From the NCBI GenBank assembly GCA_963924555.1, contig OZ004584.1, positions 2,603,001 to 2,667,000 of the forward strand: a stretch of 64,000 nt of DNA, read 5' to 3'. The notes beneath the pieces were generated by a model. That model had not been told where the DNA came from, did not search any database, and saw only the letters and a program-made list of their open reading frames with translations. The position numbers were made by a program, and so were the translations under genes. This document shows positions 46,722 through 56,829 of the stretch, piece by piece (the stretch's first letter is position 1; every line of letters starts with the position of its first letter). The DNA is from Crambe crambe. Its lineage: Eukaryota > Porifera > Demospongiae > Poecilosclerida > Crambeidae.

Positions 46722-49364
46722 TTATTGTAAGTCATCTTTGGTGGAGAGTTTGTCATTCATATCTCTCAGCGTGTAGCACTGGAACCCAGCAATATCACTA
46801 TTTGAGGCTTTTTCCAGCACTGTACTAGAGATATTACTTACCACTTCAATAACCTCTTTGGCAGCAGAGTCTACAGATTCATCGCTGACATCTTTGTACA
46901 GCCAGTTGCACTCTTTTAGCTTCTTGATAGCAGCCTTTACCTGATTTACATCTACTAAGCTTCGCCACACTACATTACCTTTGGTGGGCTTACTGTTCAC
47001 AATAATGTAAAGTTCAGGGTTAGCTAGAGATCCTTCAACCCCATCAAGAGTGTCTAGAGTCTTGTCCAGGGGTAGGGGTAAGAAGAACATGTTACCCTTA
47101 CAGGCTTTAAGCGAATTGTAAGATGGCACCTTATTCGTATAAGTGCCCAACCTGACTATAGTTTGAAAAGCTTTCGCTCGTTGAATGAGCTGTTTGCTCA
47201 ACTCATCCAACACGCTCAGCTCTCTAGGTATTGGAGAGGTTTGTAAACCATTGAGCACACATCTTGGTGGCATTTTATTGGACCTCAAATAAGACCTGCA
47301 ATATGTGCATATGAACAGAGTCTTTTTTGAAGCATTAGGGTCATCCTTAAGGATGAAATCTTTTAAATCAGGCCACACATTGCCGAGTTCTTTGCTTAAA
47401 GTAATTTTTGAGCCTTGCTTGAGACAAAAGAGCATATTACAGCTACAGCAAGGATTCTGAGGATAATCTTCTAAATTTTTTTTATATTTTGCCATCACAT
47501 TGGCATGCTCTATTTGAAGGTGCTTTTCTAAATCTGGTCTTCTAAGCACACATTTTGCGAAACTACCTTCAAGCTCATGAGACTGATTCACTTCATTGCT
47601 GAACAGATCATCAAAGGTGATTTCGAAATCTCTCATTAAGCTGTTAAAGTCTCCACAGTGCAGAGCTTCATCAAGGGAAGCAATATTTTTATGGCTACTT
47701 ATTGCTGAGTACACACATCTTAAGAACGACCTGAACACAGAGTAGTGAGTCGATGCTGCTCTTAGGATTCTGAGCTTACTTTTGCAATCACTGCCAATAT
47801 GACAGATCAAACTATGTCCCTTTAATTTCACGGAGTTATATTGTATTATGTTACTATCAGGCTCATTTGCTGGGACAATGATTACCTTAGCATACTTGCT
47901 ATTCGGACATTCATCGCACACATCCAAAATTTTACGTATTTTCAGCATGGACTGATTAAATGTACATTTAAATTGAATAATGCATGATAAATCATATTGT
48001 GATAGTGGCTTACACATGTTATTACATTTCCATGACCGTAGATCCACGGTGCCTTTCTCATCATCAAGCAATCTGTACTTTCCATGTTCATCAATACAAA
48101 TAATGTTTGGTCTGTTATTTATATAGGAGGTTTCGTAATAATAATATGGTTCACCATTAGCACAATGTGAACCCTGACCTAAATCATTTTGGTTTTTACT
48201 TATAACCTTTAATAAGGTGCCAGCTAGATCCCTTCGTATCTGCAGCACCTTATTCACCAACCTTGTAGCTGGTATAGAGGATGAAACTCTTCTAGAGGTT
48301 GCTGCAGTCATTTTAAGAGCTATATTTTCACACTGATCTTTAAAGGACTGCAGCATTTGTCTAGAGGATTGACTATTGGTGATTACATTTTTGTTTACTT
48401 CCACACAGATTACACTTGGTGTATCACCATGGATATAGGAAGTATCGTAATAATAAGGTTCACTGTGAGCACAGTGTGAACCCTCACCCACAATCTCAGC
48501 AGATATATTTATTTTATTAATTCCTCTTACAGCTTTTAACAAGGAGCCAGCTAGATGCCTTCGTACCTGCAGCACCTTGTTCACCAACCTTGTAGCTGCT
48601 ATAGAGATTGCAGCTCTTCTCAAGGTTGCTGCAGGCATTTTGAGGGCAATTTTTGTGTGGTTATCTTTAAAGGACTGCAGCATTTGTTTAGACGCATGAT
48701 TATTGGTTATTAATTTTTTGGTTATTTGTTCGATATACTTGTGTTTAGTAAGAGGCTTAGGTTCAGTAAGTTCATAGCGCCGCCTCCTGTCAGCAGCAAT
48801 AGGTGCACGATGCTCAGCATAATACTTTCTTGCCCAGTTTAAAATTTTCCTGGCATTTCTTACCTTGTATTCCCTCACAACAGCTTTTGCTTTATCAGAG
48901 TAGTAATGTCTTTGAGGGTTTTGTTTGTGTGTTCTGTTCAATTTATAGTATTGTTTGTGATAAGCACGTAATTTTTTTTTGTGAGCTCTACTATATAGTA
49001 TTGATTTAGCTCTTAATTCCTGTGTATGAGCTCTATTGTATTGCTGTGATTTATCTTTCAATTGTTGTCTGTGAGCTCTATTGTATTGCTGTGATTTATC
49101 TTTCAATTGTTGTCTGTGAGCTCTATTGTATTGTTGTGATTTAATGATTAATTCTTGTCTGTGAGCTCTATTGTATTGTTGTGATTTAATGATTAATTCT
49201 TGTCTGTGAGCTCTATTGTATTGTCGTGATTTAATGATTAATTCTTGTCTGTGAGCTGTATTGTATTCTGTTGATTTTGTGTCTAGGGATAGTTCATTTT
49301 TTATATAATATGTTGAATTAGCTTCTTTCCTATTAGCCTTCCTCTTTTGTTGTTTGGAAGGCAT
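46722..49364 (-). pseudogene. Helitron N-terminal region with 15-residue repeats and DUF6570-like segment
   Basis: 880 residues from an ATG at 49362-49364. After a Lys-rich start come about seven copies of a 15-residue unit (IIKSQQYNRAHRQEL and variants). A duplicated segment follows, in which CAHSEPYYYDTSYI and CANGEPYYYYETSYI are parallel. There is a Cys-rich zone (CCSCNMLFC, CTYC). The C-terminal part, with the conserved run LSVLDELSKQLIQRAKAFQT and FFLPLPLDKT, is the DUF6570-like domain that precedes Rep in many Helitrons (family knowledge). It ends in a TAA in frame with the Rep ORF, so a single nonsense change probably split one protein. Confidence 0.75.
48965..49260 (-). repeat. 45-bp tandem repeat inside the Helitron ORF
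   Basis: About seven units based on CTGTGAGCTCTATTGTATTG on the plus strand, encoding the 15-residue NRAHRQ(E/Q)L unit. The period keeps the frame, so copy number can vary without disrupting the protein. Confidence 0.8.
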
Positions 49365-49804
49365 ACTTAATTTACCAAACTCACCAAAAGTATGAAGTTT
49401 ATAATATAAGCGAGTAAACTCACTACTTGTTATGTCTGAGAAAGGTAAAGGAGATCAGTGGAGTAGTTCCAAACTGATAGTGCTACATAGTCAGAGAAAG
49501 AAACACTTATGAAAGAGTGAATATGGTTGATACTGAACACACCTTTTTGTACAAATAGCTGCAGAGCACTGGAATTGTAAGGAAACAGTTCCAAGTCGCA
49601 AGCAGCTGATTATAAAAAGAAAAGAAGCACTGGACTCAGGAGTCAAACAAAGGAAAGAGTGAGTATAACATACCTTGTCGAACAAACAGCTGAAGACCTT
49701 AATTTTTTGATTCAGAGGTAGAAGGATTGCACTTAAAAAGCAGCTGCACTTCAAAAGAAGGTAGCACGTGCGCGTGCACGTACGTACGTTGCACGCGCGC
49801 GCAC

Positions 49805-49838
<34 letters not shown>

Positions 49839-49945
49839 TTGCAATTAAATATTTTTTATATATAGATACATAATAATAGGGGGAGTTCATAATGATAAAG
49901 TAGAGTGGGACTTCTTCCCTTTTGGTGTTTAGTGAAGGAGTCAGT
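49365..49945. other. Spacer between Helitron and reverse transcriptase, with T run
   Basis: It contains the unassigned Helitron 5' end, a GCACGCGCGCGCAC patch near 49790 and a T run of about 30 bases at 49810-49840. Minus-strand frames across the run are artefacts. Confidence 0.45.
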
Positions 49946-52042
49946 TCATGCTTCAGAGAGCTGAGTAACTTGTGATTCACTAGTCACAAGGTCTATTGGA
50001 GGTATAGGTGATTTTGTAGCTCTGCCAGCAGCTGATCTAGCTCCTCTGATGGCTTGGATTGAGGATCTCAGTAGTGAAAACGATAGGCGGCACCTCAGCC
50101 AACTCATTGTTGAACTATAAGATTGATCCAACTTGATGGATAATAGATTTCCCAGACGCTTGTACGTTGAGGTGGCTGCAGGTCCTAGACCTCCTGTTGA
50201 GGATAACACCAGTGGAGAAAAGGAAGAGTGCTCTATTTCTCTGATTCTTTGTTGATAAGCACGCTTCTTCAGGTTCTCATGTTTGTGGTAGCATGCAGAG
50301 GGAGTAGTGTGCCTGTTGGAGGGGGCATGTGGGTTAAAAACCCTCACATCAAAGTATGTACGCTCAAGGCGGCCTCCCCATAACCCATTTGCTGCAATAT
50401 CCAAGCGTGCTCCTTCTTGGGTGTTAGCTGAGGTCGCAGATAAGTGTTCACCCGAAATAGGTTGTAGGTGTGGTTCCGTGCAAACATCATTGCATACTTC
50501 TGATAGTAGGCTGGCAGTGAGATCTCTAATCTCATTATGCCTTATAGAAGGAAATCCTCCTTTTGGACAGGATAAGGCATGTTCTACTGAGAACTGATTG
50601 CCGCATTCACAGTTTATTGGAATTCGAGAGGGTTGCCATCCATATCTAAGGCATAGGGCATCTCGGAAGGCACCTTTATGTAACGTGAACCCAAACTCAG
50701 CCACAGGAAGGGTAGTCATCCAGCTGGAAGCACCTTTTTCTTGAGCCAGCATCATGGAGCGTTGAAGGGTACTGGGAAGTGATGGTTTCATTTGGTTTGC
50801 AGTATCCGATTGTTTTTTCCGTCTTGATTTGTGAACTTCATCCTTAGCTTTGTATTGTTCTTCCCAGGTCTCAAAGGGGTACGTTGGATCTTTTCCTCTT
50901 ATTAAGGTTTTTAAGGGGGTTGTAATTTTGAGAGAAGCAGAAAACTCTTCTGAAGAATGTTTTGAAGGGTCAATCACCCCAATCCCTCCTAGCCTGACAG
51001 GCAGGGCCAAGAGATCACGTTCTGCGTCATTTGGGGGGGATCTTCCTGTCAAGGTGGGAATAAATTTTGTTCTGATGATAGTTTCCAGAGGAGCTAGGTG
51101 ATCACTGATGTTTGGGGTGGTGCGAGAGAGATAATTCCATTTGCTGGTAAGACCATGGGTAAAAGCTGCATAGGCAGCATGAGGCTCAGTTTCGGCAATA
51201 TGTACCAGTCTCTCCAACTCATTGCACCATTTAGTCACTCTCTCTTCAACAAATTGGTCACAGTATTCCTTGGTGCCGATAGCTGTACCAAGATATGGCC
51301 TTCCTTCTGCTGTGATATTCACTTTGGTTCCACTAAAGGCAGATGTTGCAGCTTGAAGGTGTTGTGTTTTTGTGACCAGCCAGGTTTTCATGGCATTTGC
51401 GTGGTAGCCATAGTCAGAGCCCGAGGACACAAGGGCATCCCACCATATCCGCAGGTCTTTCAGTTGGCCTGCTGCTGAAGCATCATCTGCATACCATGTT
51501 TGTTGAACATTGTTTGGCAGACTATGAATGAGTGGAATGGTGGCGAGAGCATACATAGGCATCGCCAAGGGGTCCCCTTGTGTGGTACCCTCTTGAGATA
51601 AGAGCGAGGAACCCTCAACAAACAGGTCTGTTCGATCTCTATAAGTGTTGATGAGGATTGTGGCTATTGAGGGACATAGATGCCTGATATTATGTAGAGC
51701 GGCCTGGCGGTTGAGTGAATTAAACGCATTGCTGGCATCTACAAATAAGATGGCTTCTGTGGATTCATTTGAGAATGTTTCCCTTGCAGCATGGACTGCA
51801 GCTTCAGTACCTGCAATTTGCCCAGCACATAGCTGAAGAGAGCCAGCAGCATCTTGAATGTCCCCCCTAGTGATGGATAAGATGGCTTTGGCGATGATTC
51901 TTCTTGATGTTTCACACACTCCTATCGGACGGACTCCTGGATGTTTATTGAGGGCAATCAGTCGACAGGCGAGGAAAGGTGAGAGGCCCCTAGGGTCACA
52001 TTGCATAATACGTATTACGTAATACGCACGCACAGGCTTCAA
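49946..52042 (-). CDS. Non-LTR retrotransposon reverse transcriptase with R2-like C-terminus, 5'-truncated
   Basis: 698 open codons; the true N-terminus is lost. Homology-like sequence starts at CDPRGLSPFLACRLIALNKH, next to repeat X. RT motifs are LFVDASNAFNSLNR (A), GTTQGDPLAMPMYAL (B), WYADDASAAG (C) and KTWLVTK (D). The C-terminus has CECGNQFSVEHALSC (C-x1-C-x7-H-x4-C), then RHNEIRDL, ARLDIAANG, ERTYFDVRV and KHENLKKRAY. This is the order of the zinc knuckle and restriction-like endonuclease of R2-type elements, which cut specific target sites (family knowledge). The assignment to that group is inference. The frame is uninterrupted, so this copy is young but 5'-truncated, as usual for non-LTR elements. 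A remnant of the same family is at 17808-18003. Confidence 0.75.
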   Translation of the reverse strand: MKPVRAYYVIRIMQCDPRGLSPFLACRLIALNKHPGVRPIGVCETSRRIIAKAILSITRGDIQDAAGSLQLCAGQIAGTEAAVHAARETFSNESTEAILFVDASNAFNSLNRQAALHNIRHLCPSIATILINTYRDRTDLFVEGSSLLSQEGTTQGDPLAMPMYALATIPLIHSLPNNVQQTWYADDASAAGQLKDLRIWWDALVSSGSDYGYHANAMKTWLVTKTQHLQAATSAFSGTKVNITAEGRPYLGTAIGTKEYCDQFVEERVTKWCNELERLVHIAETEPHAAYAAFTHGLTSKWNYLSRTTPNISDHLAPLETIIRTKFIPTLTGRSPPNDAERDLLALPVRLGGIGVIDPSKHSSEEFSASLKITTPLKTLIRGKDPTYPFETWEEQYKAKDEVHKSRRKKQSDTANQMKPSLPSTLQRSMMLAQEKGASSWMTTLPVAEFGFTLHKGAFRDALCLRYGWQPSRIPINCECGNQFSVEHALSCPKGGFPSIRHNEIRDLTASLLSEVCNDVCTEPHLQPISGEHLSATSANTQEGARLDIAANGLWGGRLERTYFDVRVFNPHAPSNRHTTPSACYHKHENLKKRAYQQRIREIEHSSFSPLVLSSTGGLGPAATSTYKRLGNLLSIKLDQSYSSTMSWLRCRLSFSLLRSSIQAIRGARSAAGRATKSPIPPIDLVTSESQVTQLSEA

Positions 52043-52445
52043 AATGGAGGATGAAAAGTAGCTAGTGCATCTATACCACTAAATTGTGAAGTAGAACCTT
52101 AGTGAAAACTAATAGCAAAAGATCAGCCTCTAAGTACCGCTCCATCTGATCGCCATGTTATAATTATAGCCAGTTAGTCAGTACGCCGATCTGATTATTA
52201 TTATTATTATTATGTTGAAAACTAGAACAAAAGTCAATTTTTGAAATTTTGTTTTGTAAATGTTATAGAATGAATTTTAGATTATTATACATTGTCCTGT
52301 CTTCTGTGTGGATGTAGGGATAGGGCCATGACTTGTGAGAACCTGTAGAGTAAGGGTAGAAGAGAAAGAAGAGTTTTTAGTTTATACAGTCTTAATGACC
52401 TTTGACCTGCCATCCCTACTTAGAGAGTGCTAGCGCACTCTCTGA
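52043..52445 (+). mobile_element. Element X tail with (ATT)n and B2 3' end
   Basis: It matches the X tail (AGCAAAAGATCAGCCTCTA), then (ATT)n near 52195, then B2 and the stem-loop AGAGAGTGC-TAGC-GCACTCTCT closing GA before T. The palindromic 5' part is absent. The sequence joins the 5' truncation of the reverse transcriptase. Confidence 0.6.
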
Positions 52446-52681
52446 TTATTATAAAGAAAATGAACAAAAGTCAGTTTTAGAACTCGTTTTTTTCTTATGT
52501 TAGCGAATGAATTTTTGGTTTTTGAACACTCTCCTCTCTTCTTTGTAGAAGTAGTATCTCACTGTAGCCTTCTGAGAACCTGTAGAGCAAGGGTAGAAGA
52601 GAAAGAAGAGTTTTTAGTTTATACAGTCTTATGACCTTTGACCCGCCATCCCTACTTAGAGAGTGCTAGCGCACTCTCTGA
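52446..52681 (+). mobile_element. B2 segment, directly abutting the previous one
   Basis: It begins TTATTATAAAGAAAATGAAC immediately after the preceding CTGA and ends with its own stem-loop and CTGA. The two B2 copies therefore stand head to tail without spacer. Element A2 starts at its end. Confidence 0.65.
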
Positions 52682-53774
52682 TATAAGAGGTTTTACGGGA
52701 TTGGAAACGCCCAAGAACTGCACAACCGAGGCGCGTTGACAGATGCGCACGCGCATGCAGCATTAATTATATTAATGGCCGTGAAAGGAGATCAATATTC
52801 ACTCCTTTCAAGGCAGTTAAAGTGATGTTCTGCCCCTACAGCTCACAGAATAGTACAAGTAAGCTAAGGGGAAGGTATTGAAGAAGTGAAGAGTCAGAGA
52901 GTTGAAGTTGGAGAGTCTGAGGAAGGAAGTTATTAATTATTCATAACTTTTTTCCTTGTAATTATAACTATGAGTACCTATCATTGCTCATTATACATTA
53001 ATTTTATGTGATTAATTTGAAAGAAAGGCCAGAATGACAAAATTAGACATAAATTCATCATTATTATAGCTAGATAATTTTGCCCCAAAGTTATCCGCCA
53101 GTTTCTGCTCAGTTCTCCCTCATCAGCATTATTGCAATACTTCTAGCTTTTGGCTGTTGGATTTTGACACCATCCACCTCAAGAATTCGGCTCAGTCAGC
53201 TGTCCTGTGGACCCTATGGATATTAGGGGGGAAATATAGTAAGCTTGCCATCTCCATAGGATGACTATTGTATAGAAAATGAATGCACCAATTCCATTTA
53301 CTGTTCTATCCTTTCCCTGAAATAACTAATACAGTTTCAATATTGTTAATCTATTTCTTGGGAGAGGGATTACAGTTTTAACACCACTTGCAAATGCTAG
53401 AGACAATATTATGTCAGCTAATACAAAAACTAACATTACTATTCCATGTAGCTCAAGTTTACATGCCTTTTGATCAGAAAATGGGCAACAGCAATTGATT
53501 CTATCAAGCGTGAGAGGGATTATAGTCCCATTAACCACTACAGTAGTATTTGTAGGATTAAACTTGAAAATCTGAGCTAAAATTTATTTCATACAGTAAA
53601 TCTATGCCCTAGTGTATTATAGTATCATTGGCATAAGTCTTACCTCATGGATCTTGTCAGAACAGTAACTTTGACAAAAGTGCTATGTCATTCAGCTGTC
53701 AACGCGCCTCGGTTGTTAGTTGCTAACGAGAGCACGTGATCCGTTTCCAATCCCGTAAACCTCTTATATCTATG
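52680..53774. mobile_element. Element A2, near-identical copy of A1
   Basis: It starts GATATAAGAGGTTTTACGGG, ends with the inverted ACCTCTTATATCTATG, and is colinear with 15897-17006 with few differences. It sits between the end of a B2 copy and a leftover foldback 3' end (CCCTACATAGAGAG... at 53776-53807). No transposase is encoded. Confidence 0.7.
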
Positions 53775-53812
53775 TCCCTACATAGAGAGTGCTACCGCAC
53801 TCTCTGATGAGT

Positions 53813-53944
53813 CATCATCCAAACATCAGCATGCTGCTTGATGTCATTGAAGTTAATAATGAAGGGACTGCTCTTGTTACACCATCGGTTAGAGGCTCTG
53901 ACCTACAATAAAGGATTTTTTCTGATTCAGGAGACAAGGTATTG

Positions 53945-54007
<63 letters not shown>

Positions 54008-54556
54008 CTATTAATTCCACACCTTAGTTCACTTATGAAAAAAAAAGAAGCAATATCTCTACAACTCTGTCAGGCAGTAATATTTCTTTATAATAAATCT
54101 CTTGCACACCTTGACATCAAGCCAGCTAATGTTTTGGTAAGAAAGTGTCCTAACTTATATGCTAATATTCTGATGTGAAAGGGCCTTTCTTCCTATAGAT
54201 TGAGAACATAACCTTTAAAGTGAATTTTAGTTTGGCTCGAGTTATGACCCATACATGTCAAGCTGGAACTCGCACAATGTTAGCTGGTAGTCCAGGCTAT
54301 CAGCCCCCAGAACAGTTAAAAGACTGGTATACATTGTGACGTGTATGCTATTGGTGCAGTATTCTTTGTTTTATTTTCTGAGACACAGCTGTGGCCCAAA
54401 TTGAATCTATATCAAATAATGTTCAAAGTAACAGATGAAAATGCTATTCCAGATGTAACTCTGTTATCAAATGATAAACTTGCAACTTTATGTTTCAATC
54501 ACTTTGATAAGAGGCCCTGCATAATGGATGTTACCAAAGAACTAACAAAGTGTTAG
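53813..54556 (+). pseudogene. Protein kinase pseudogene, N-lobe start lost
   Basis: It begins directly after a transposon end (53807). HHPNISMLLDVIEVN is the helix-C to beta-4 region. A stop and a (TTA)n expansion follow. Then ISLQLCQAVIFLYNKSLAHL with catalytic loop HLDIKPANVL (HRD changed to HLD) runs to a donor at 54137. The next exon from 54199 has KVNFSLAR, where active kinases have DFG, then MLAGSPGYQPPEQL. A one-base shift near 54337 precedes CDVYAIGAVFFVLF and RPCIMDV to the stop at 54554-54556. The lost DFG aspartate, the shift and the missing ATP-binding lobe argue for a dead gene fragment. Confidence 0.7.
53945..54005 (+). repeat. (TTA)n microsatellite
   Basis: About 20 uninterrupted triplets, inside the kinase pseudogene. 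Confidence 0.9.
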
Positions 54557-54622
54557 CTATAATCAATTTTTTCTTACTCAAACACATTAGCTGTCAGTCA
54601 TCATTCTTTTCATTTCATTTCA

Positions 54623-55972
54623 TTAAATTTGTTGATCAAAATAAGTAATCAAGTCCACATACAAGTCTAGTGCTGCAAAAATTGTGTGGGGTAATGCCAG
54701 ACTCTGGCCACTGTTTTCCATGAATTGCTTAACTGCTTCTAAATATTCAAGGGAAGCTGGAGGATCAGGATCTTCAGTATACTCCCAGCAAACTCCTGTA
54801 TCCCTGATGTCTACCTCACACAAGTAATCCTTAGCACCTATCAATGGAAACTACATTTAATCATCATAGATTAGTTCACACATACCCAGAATTTCTGGCA
54901 AATAATATAGTTCATCAGGATGGCCAGATGGAGTAGAGTAGTTTCTAGTTGGTCTTATTAAGTGACAATTCCATTCCTTCTTCACCATGTCAAGATCCTT
55001 TTGTACCAAGTGCATATAACAGAGTTGCACACTTTCTCTGTACAATAGATGGTAGCTAGCTTATTGTAAGCTAGTAGCTGCATAGCTAATGATAATGTTG
55101 GCTTACACGTGAATATCACTTGTGCAATCCAACAGCCCACTATAGCAATCTGTTTGATTACATCGTAAAAATGATCCAAAATGCATGAACAGGCCAGTGC
55201 AAAGTAATCATAATAATCATACCATTAACATATATGTGCAATAATCTTTGGATTGTTGTTTGAATGTCCAGCTTTTAGCCACAGTACCTTTCTGGAATAT
55301 CTGTTTAATCAGTGTGTGAGATCAAAATATGATAGCTAGTGGATGCCAATGAGAGAATCAGATGGCCTGATTGTTTTTTACTGTATTATCTTATCTTACC
55401 CATCAATACAGCTATACCAAATCTTTTCATCTTGTCCATACCATCACAATGCCATACATAGTTAGGTCCCTATTATCAATCAATCATCTACTAATCATAC
55501 AATGACATGAAAGGTGATCCTGTATATATATTCACTTTACAGGTATACTGCCGACGAATTAGACGATGCTGACACCTTTTTCTGGATGACAGGGGATCAA
55601 TTTCAGCTAGTAATTTCATTACTGAATCTCTGCAGTTATACTATTATAATAGCTAGGTTCATGAACTGACTGCATGCATGCACACACATCTAATCTAACT
55701 CTTACCTTGTAGCAGTAACACCATGTTTTATCTTTAGTCGATGCCACAGTGCTCGGTAACCAAGAAGACTGGAAGAACCTTTCAATTCCTTCTGTAAACA
55801 TTAGTTTTACACATCTTATTCAGTTCCATAGAAACTCATACCAGTATCAGGTCCCACGAATGCTGCTTTCTTTGTCCAGACAAAGGAGGCTGATTTCTCT
55901 TTAGTTCCATCTGTTTTAATAATTGTTTGAGTTGTCTTAGAGAAAGATTGATGCCATGCCTATTTTTCGAGA
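54623..55972 (-). pseudogene. Integrase-core-domain gene, eight exons, catalytic region largely missing
   Basis: Minus-strand exons read from splice sites and phase are about 55842-55972 (HGINLSLRQLKQLLKQMELK), 55706-55791 (KELKGSSSLLGYRALWHRLK), 55536-55629 (MKLLAEIDPLSSRKR), 55400-55469 (GPNYVWHCDGMDKMKRFGIA), about 55243-55318 (YSRKVLWLKAGHSNNNPKII), 55107-about 55180 (GLLDCTSDIH), 54886-55037 (ESVQLCYMHLVQKDLDMVKK) and 54623-54837 (GAKDYLCEVD to the stop). The WHCDG and YSRKVLWL exons match the start of integrase core domains (RNase H fold) found in many cnidarian and sponge genes (family knowledge). The next Asp and Glu regions are absent, exon 5 has an internal stop after IAHIC, and the exon 4/5 phase does not fit. 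Intron-rich structure suggests a once host-like gene, now decayed. Confidence 0.65.
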
Positions 55973-56602
55973 AACATAAAATTAGGCCATAGGAATATCC
56001 CAGCCTAAAGTACTCCTTTATTTTTGATTTCTTCCTCCTTCCATCATCAGTCGTAGCTACCTAGCCAGAGTGGGGCAGGGGTGTGGCTACTAAAATGGAA
56101 CTAATTGATACATAATTATACAGAATGGAAATCACAGAATGGAAATCACAGAATGGAAATTACAGAATAGAAATTACAGAATGGAATCACAGAATGGAAA
56201 TGGAATAGAATGGCCCTCCTCGGCCACCGTAACCGTAGGCAGTAGAGTGGAACTGAAATTGAAGGAAGTGGCCCTTAAAGACCATAGAATGGGTTGGAAT
56301 TGAAGTGGAAATATCATACTAGAGTGGAATAGAGGTGGAAGTAGATGTATTAGAATTAATGGCAAAAGGAAATGGAAGGAAATGGCCCTAAACAGCCACC
56401 ATAGTTTAGCATTCTGTGCCTAATCATGTGCATTCACCCAATACTTGCAGAGTCTTGAATCTTTTCAAGCTGAAAAGACTTCAGCTCCAATCTTGATTGG
56501 GAAATTTAACCTCTAAACATTTTAAAAACAATCCTGATCGAGAATTCTAACCTGCAATCTCCTTTATTAATCTTCCTCCCATATTTATAGCTATAGAGAA
56601 TA
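55973..56602. repeat. GGAAT-rich satellite-like patch
   Basis: At 56120-56205 a 13-14-bp unit (ACAGAATGGAAATC) repeats about seven times. Looser GGAAT/GGAAATGG words continue to about 56400. The remainder is featureless. The minus-strand frame here is a repeat artefact. Confidence 0.6.
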
Positions 56603-56829
56603 CCGTAGTTCCAGAAAAATTCAAAACTAAAATATTTCGGAAGTTGGAAGTATTCCGAAATTAAATTGTCCGAATAAAACGACTTTCCAGAAAATTATAT
56701 TTGTACGAAAATTTTAAATTACGGAAATTTAGATAACACATGGCTCTGGCATACTCGAGACATGTCTTTACGGAAGTATTTCAAGGCTAAAGATGGACTT
56801 CCAAGCCCCAGTTGATCTTATCTAACATT

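Larger units (their letters stand above)
42045..49364 (-). mobile_element. Near-complete, disabled Helitron
   Basis: Three adjacent minus-strand frames form one ancestral Helitron polyprotein: an N-terminal region, an HUH Rep domain, a Pif1-like helicase and two OTU domains. The breaks are an in-frame TAA at 46722-46724, a single-base shift in the AAAAGG run near 44775-44780, and a shift near 42215 in the second OTU domain. So few lesions suggest recent death, or some assembly error. Terminal sequences were not resolved. Helitrons move as a peeled single strand and often mobilise non-autonomous relatives (family knowledge). Confidence 0.85.

Noticed and set aside
49491-49980. Minus-strand frames containing a long Lys run
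   Set aside because: The Lys run is a T tract of about 30 bases. There is no splice or domain support.
50307-51836. Plus-strand frames across the reverse transcriptase region
   Set aside because: They are antisense shadows of the minus-strand gene with recognised RT motifs.
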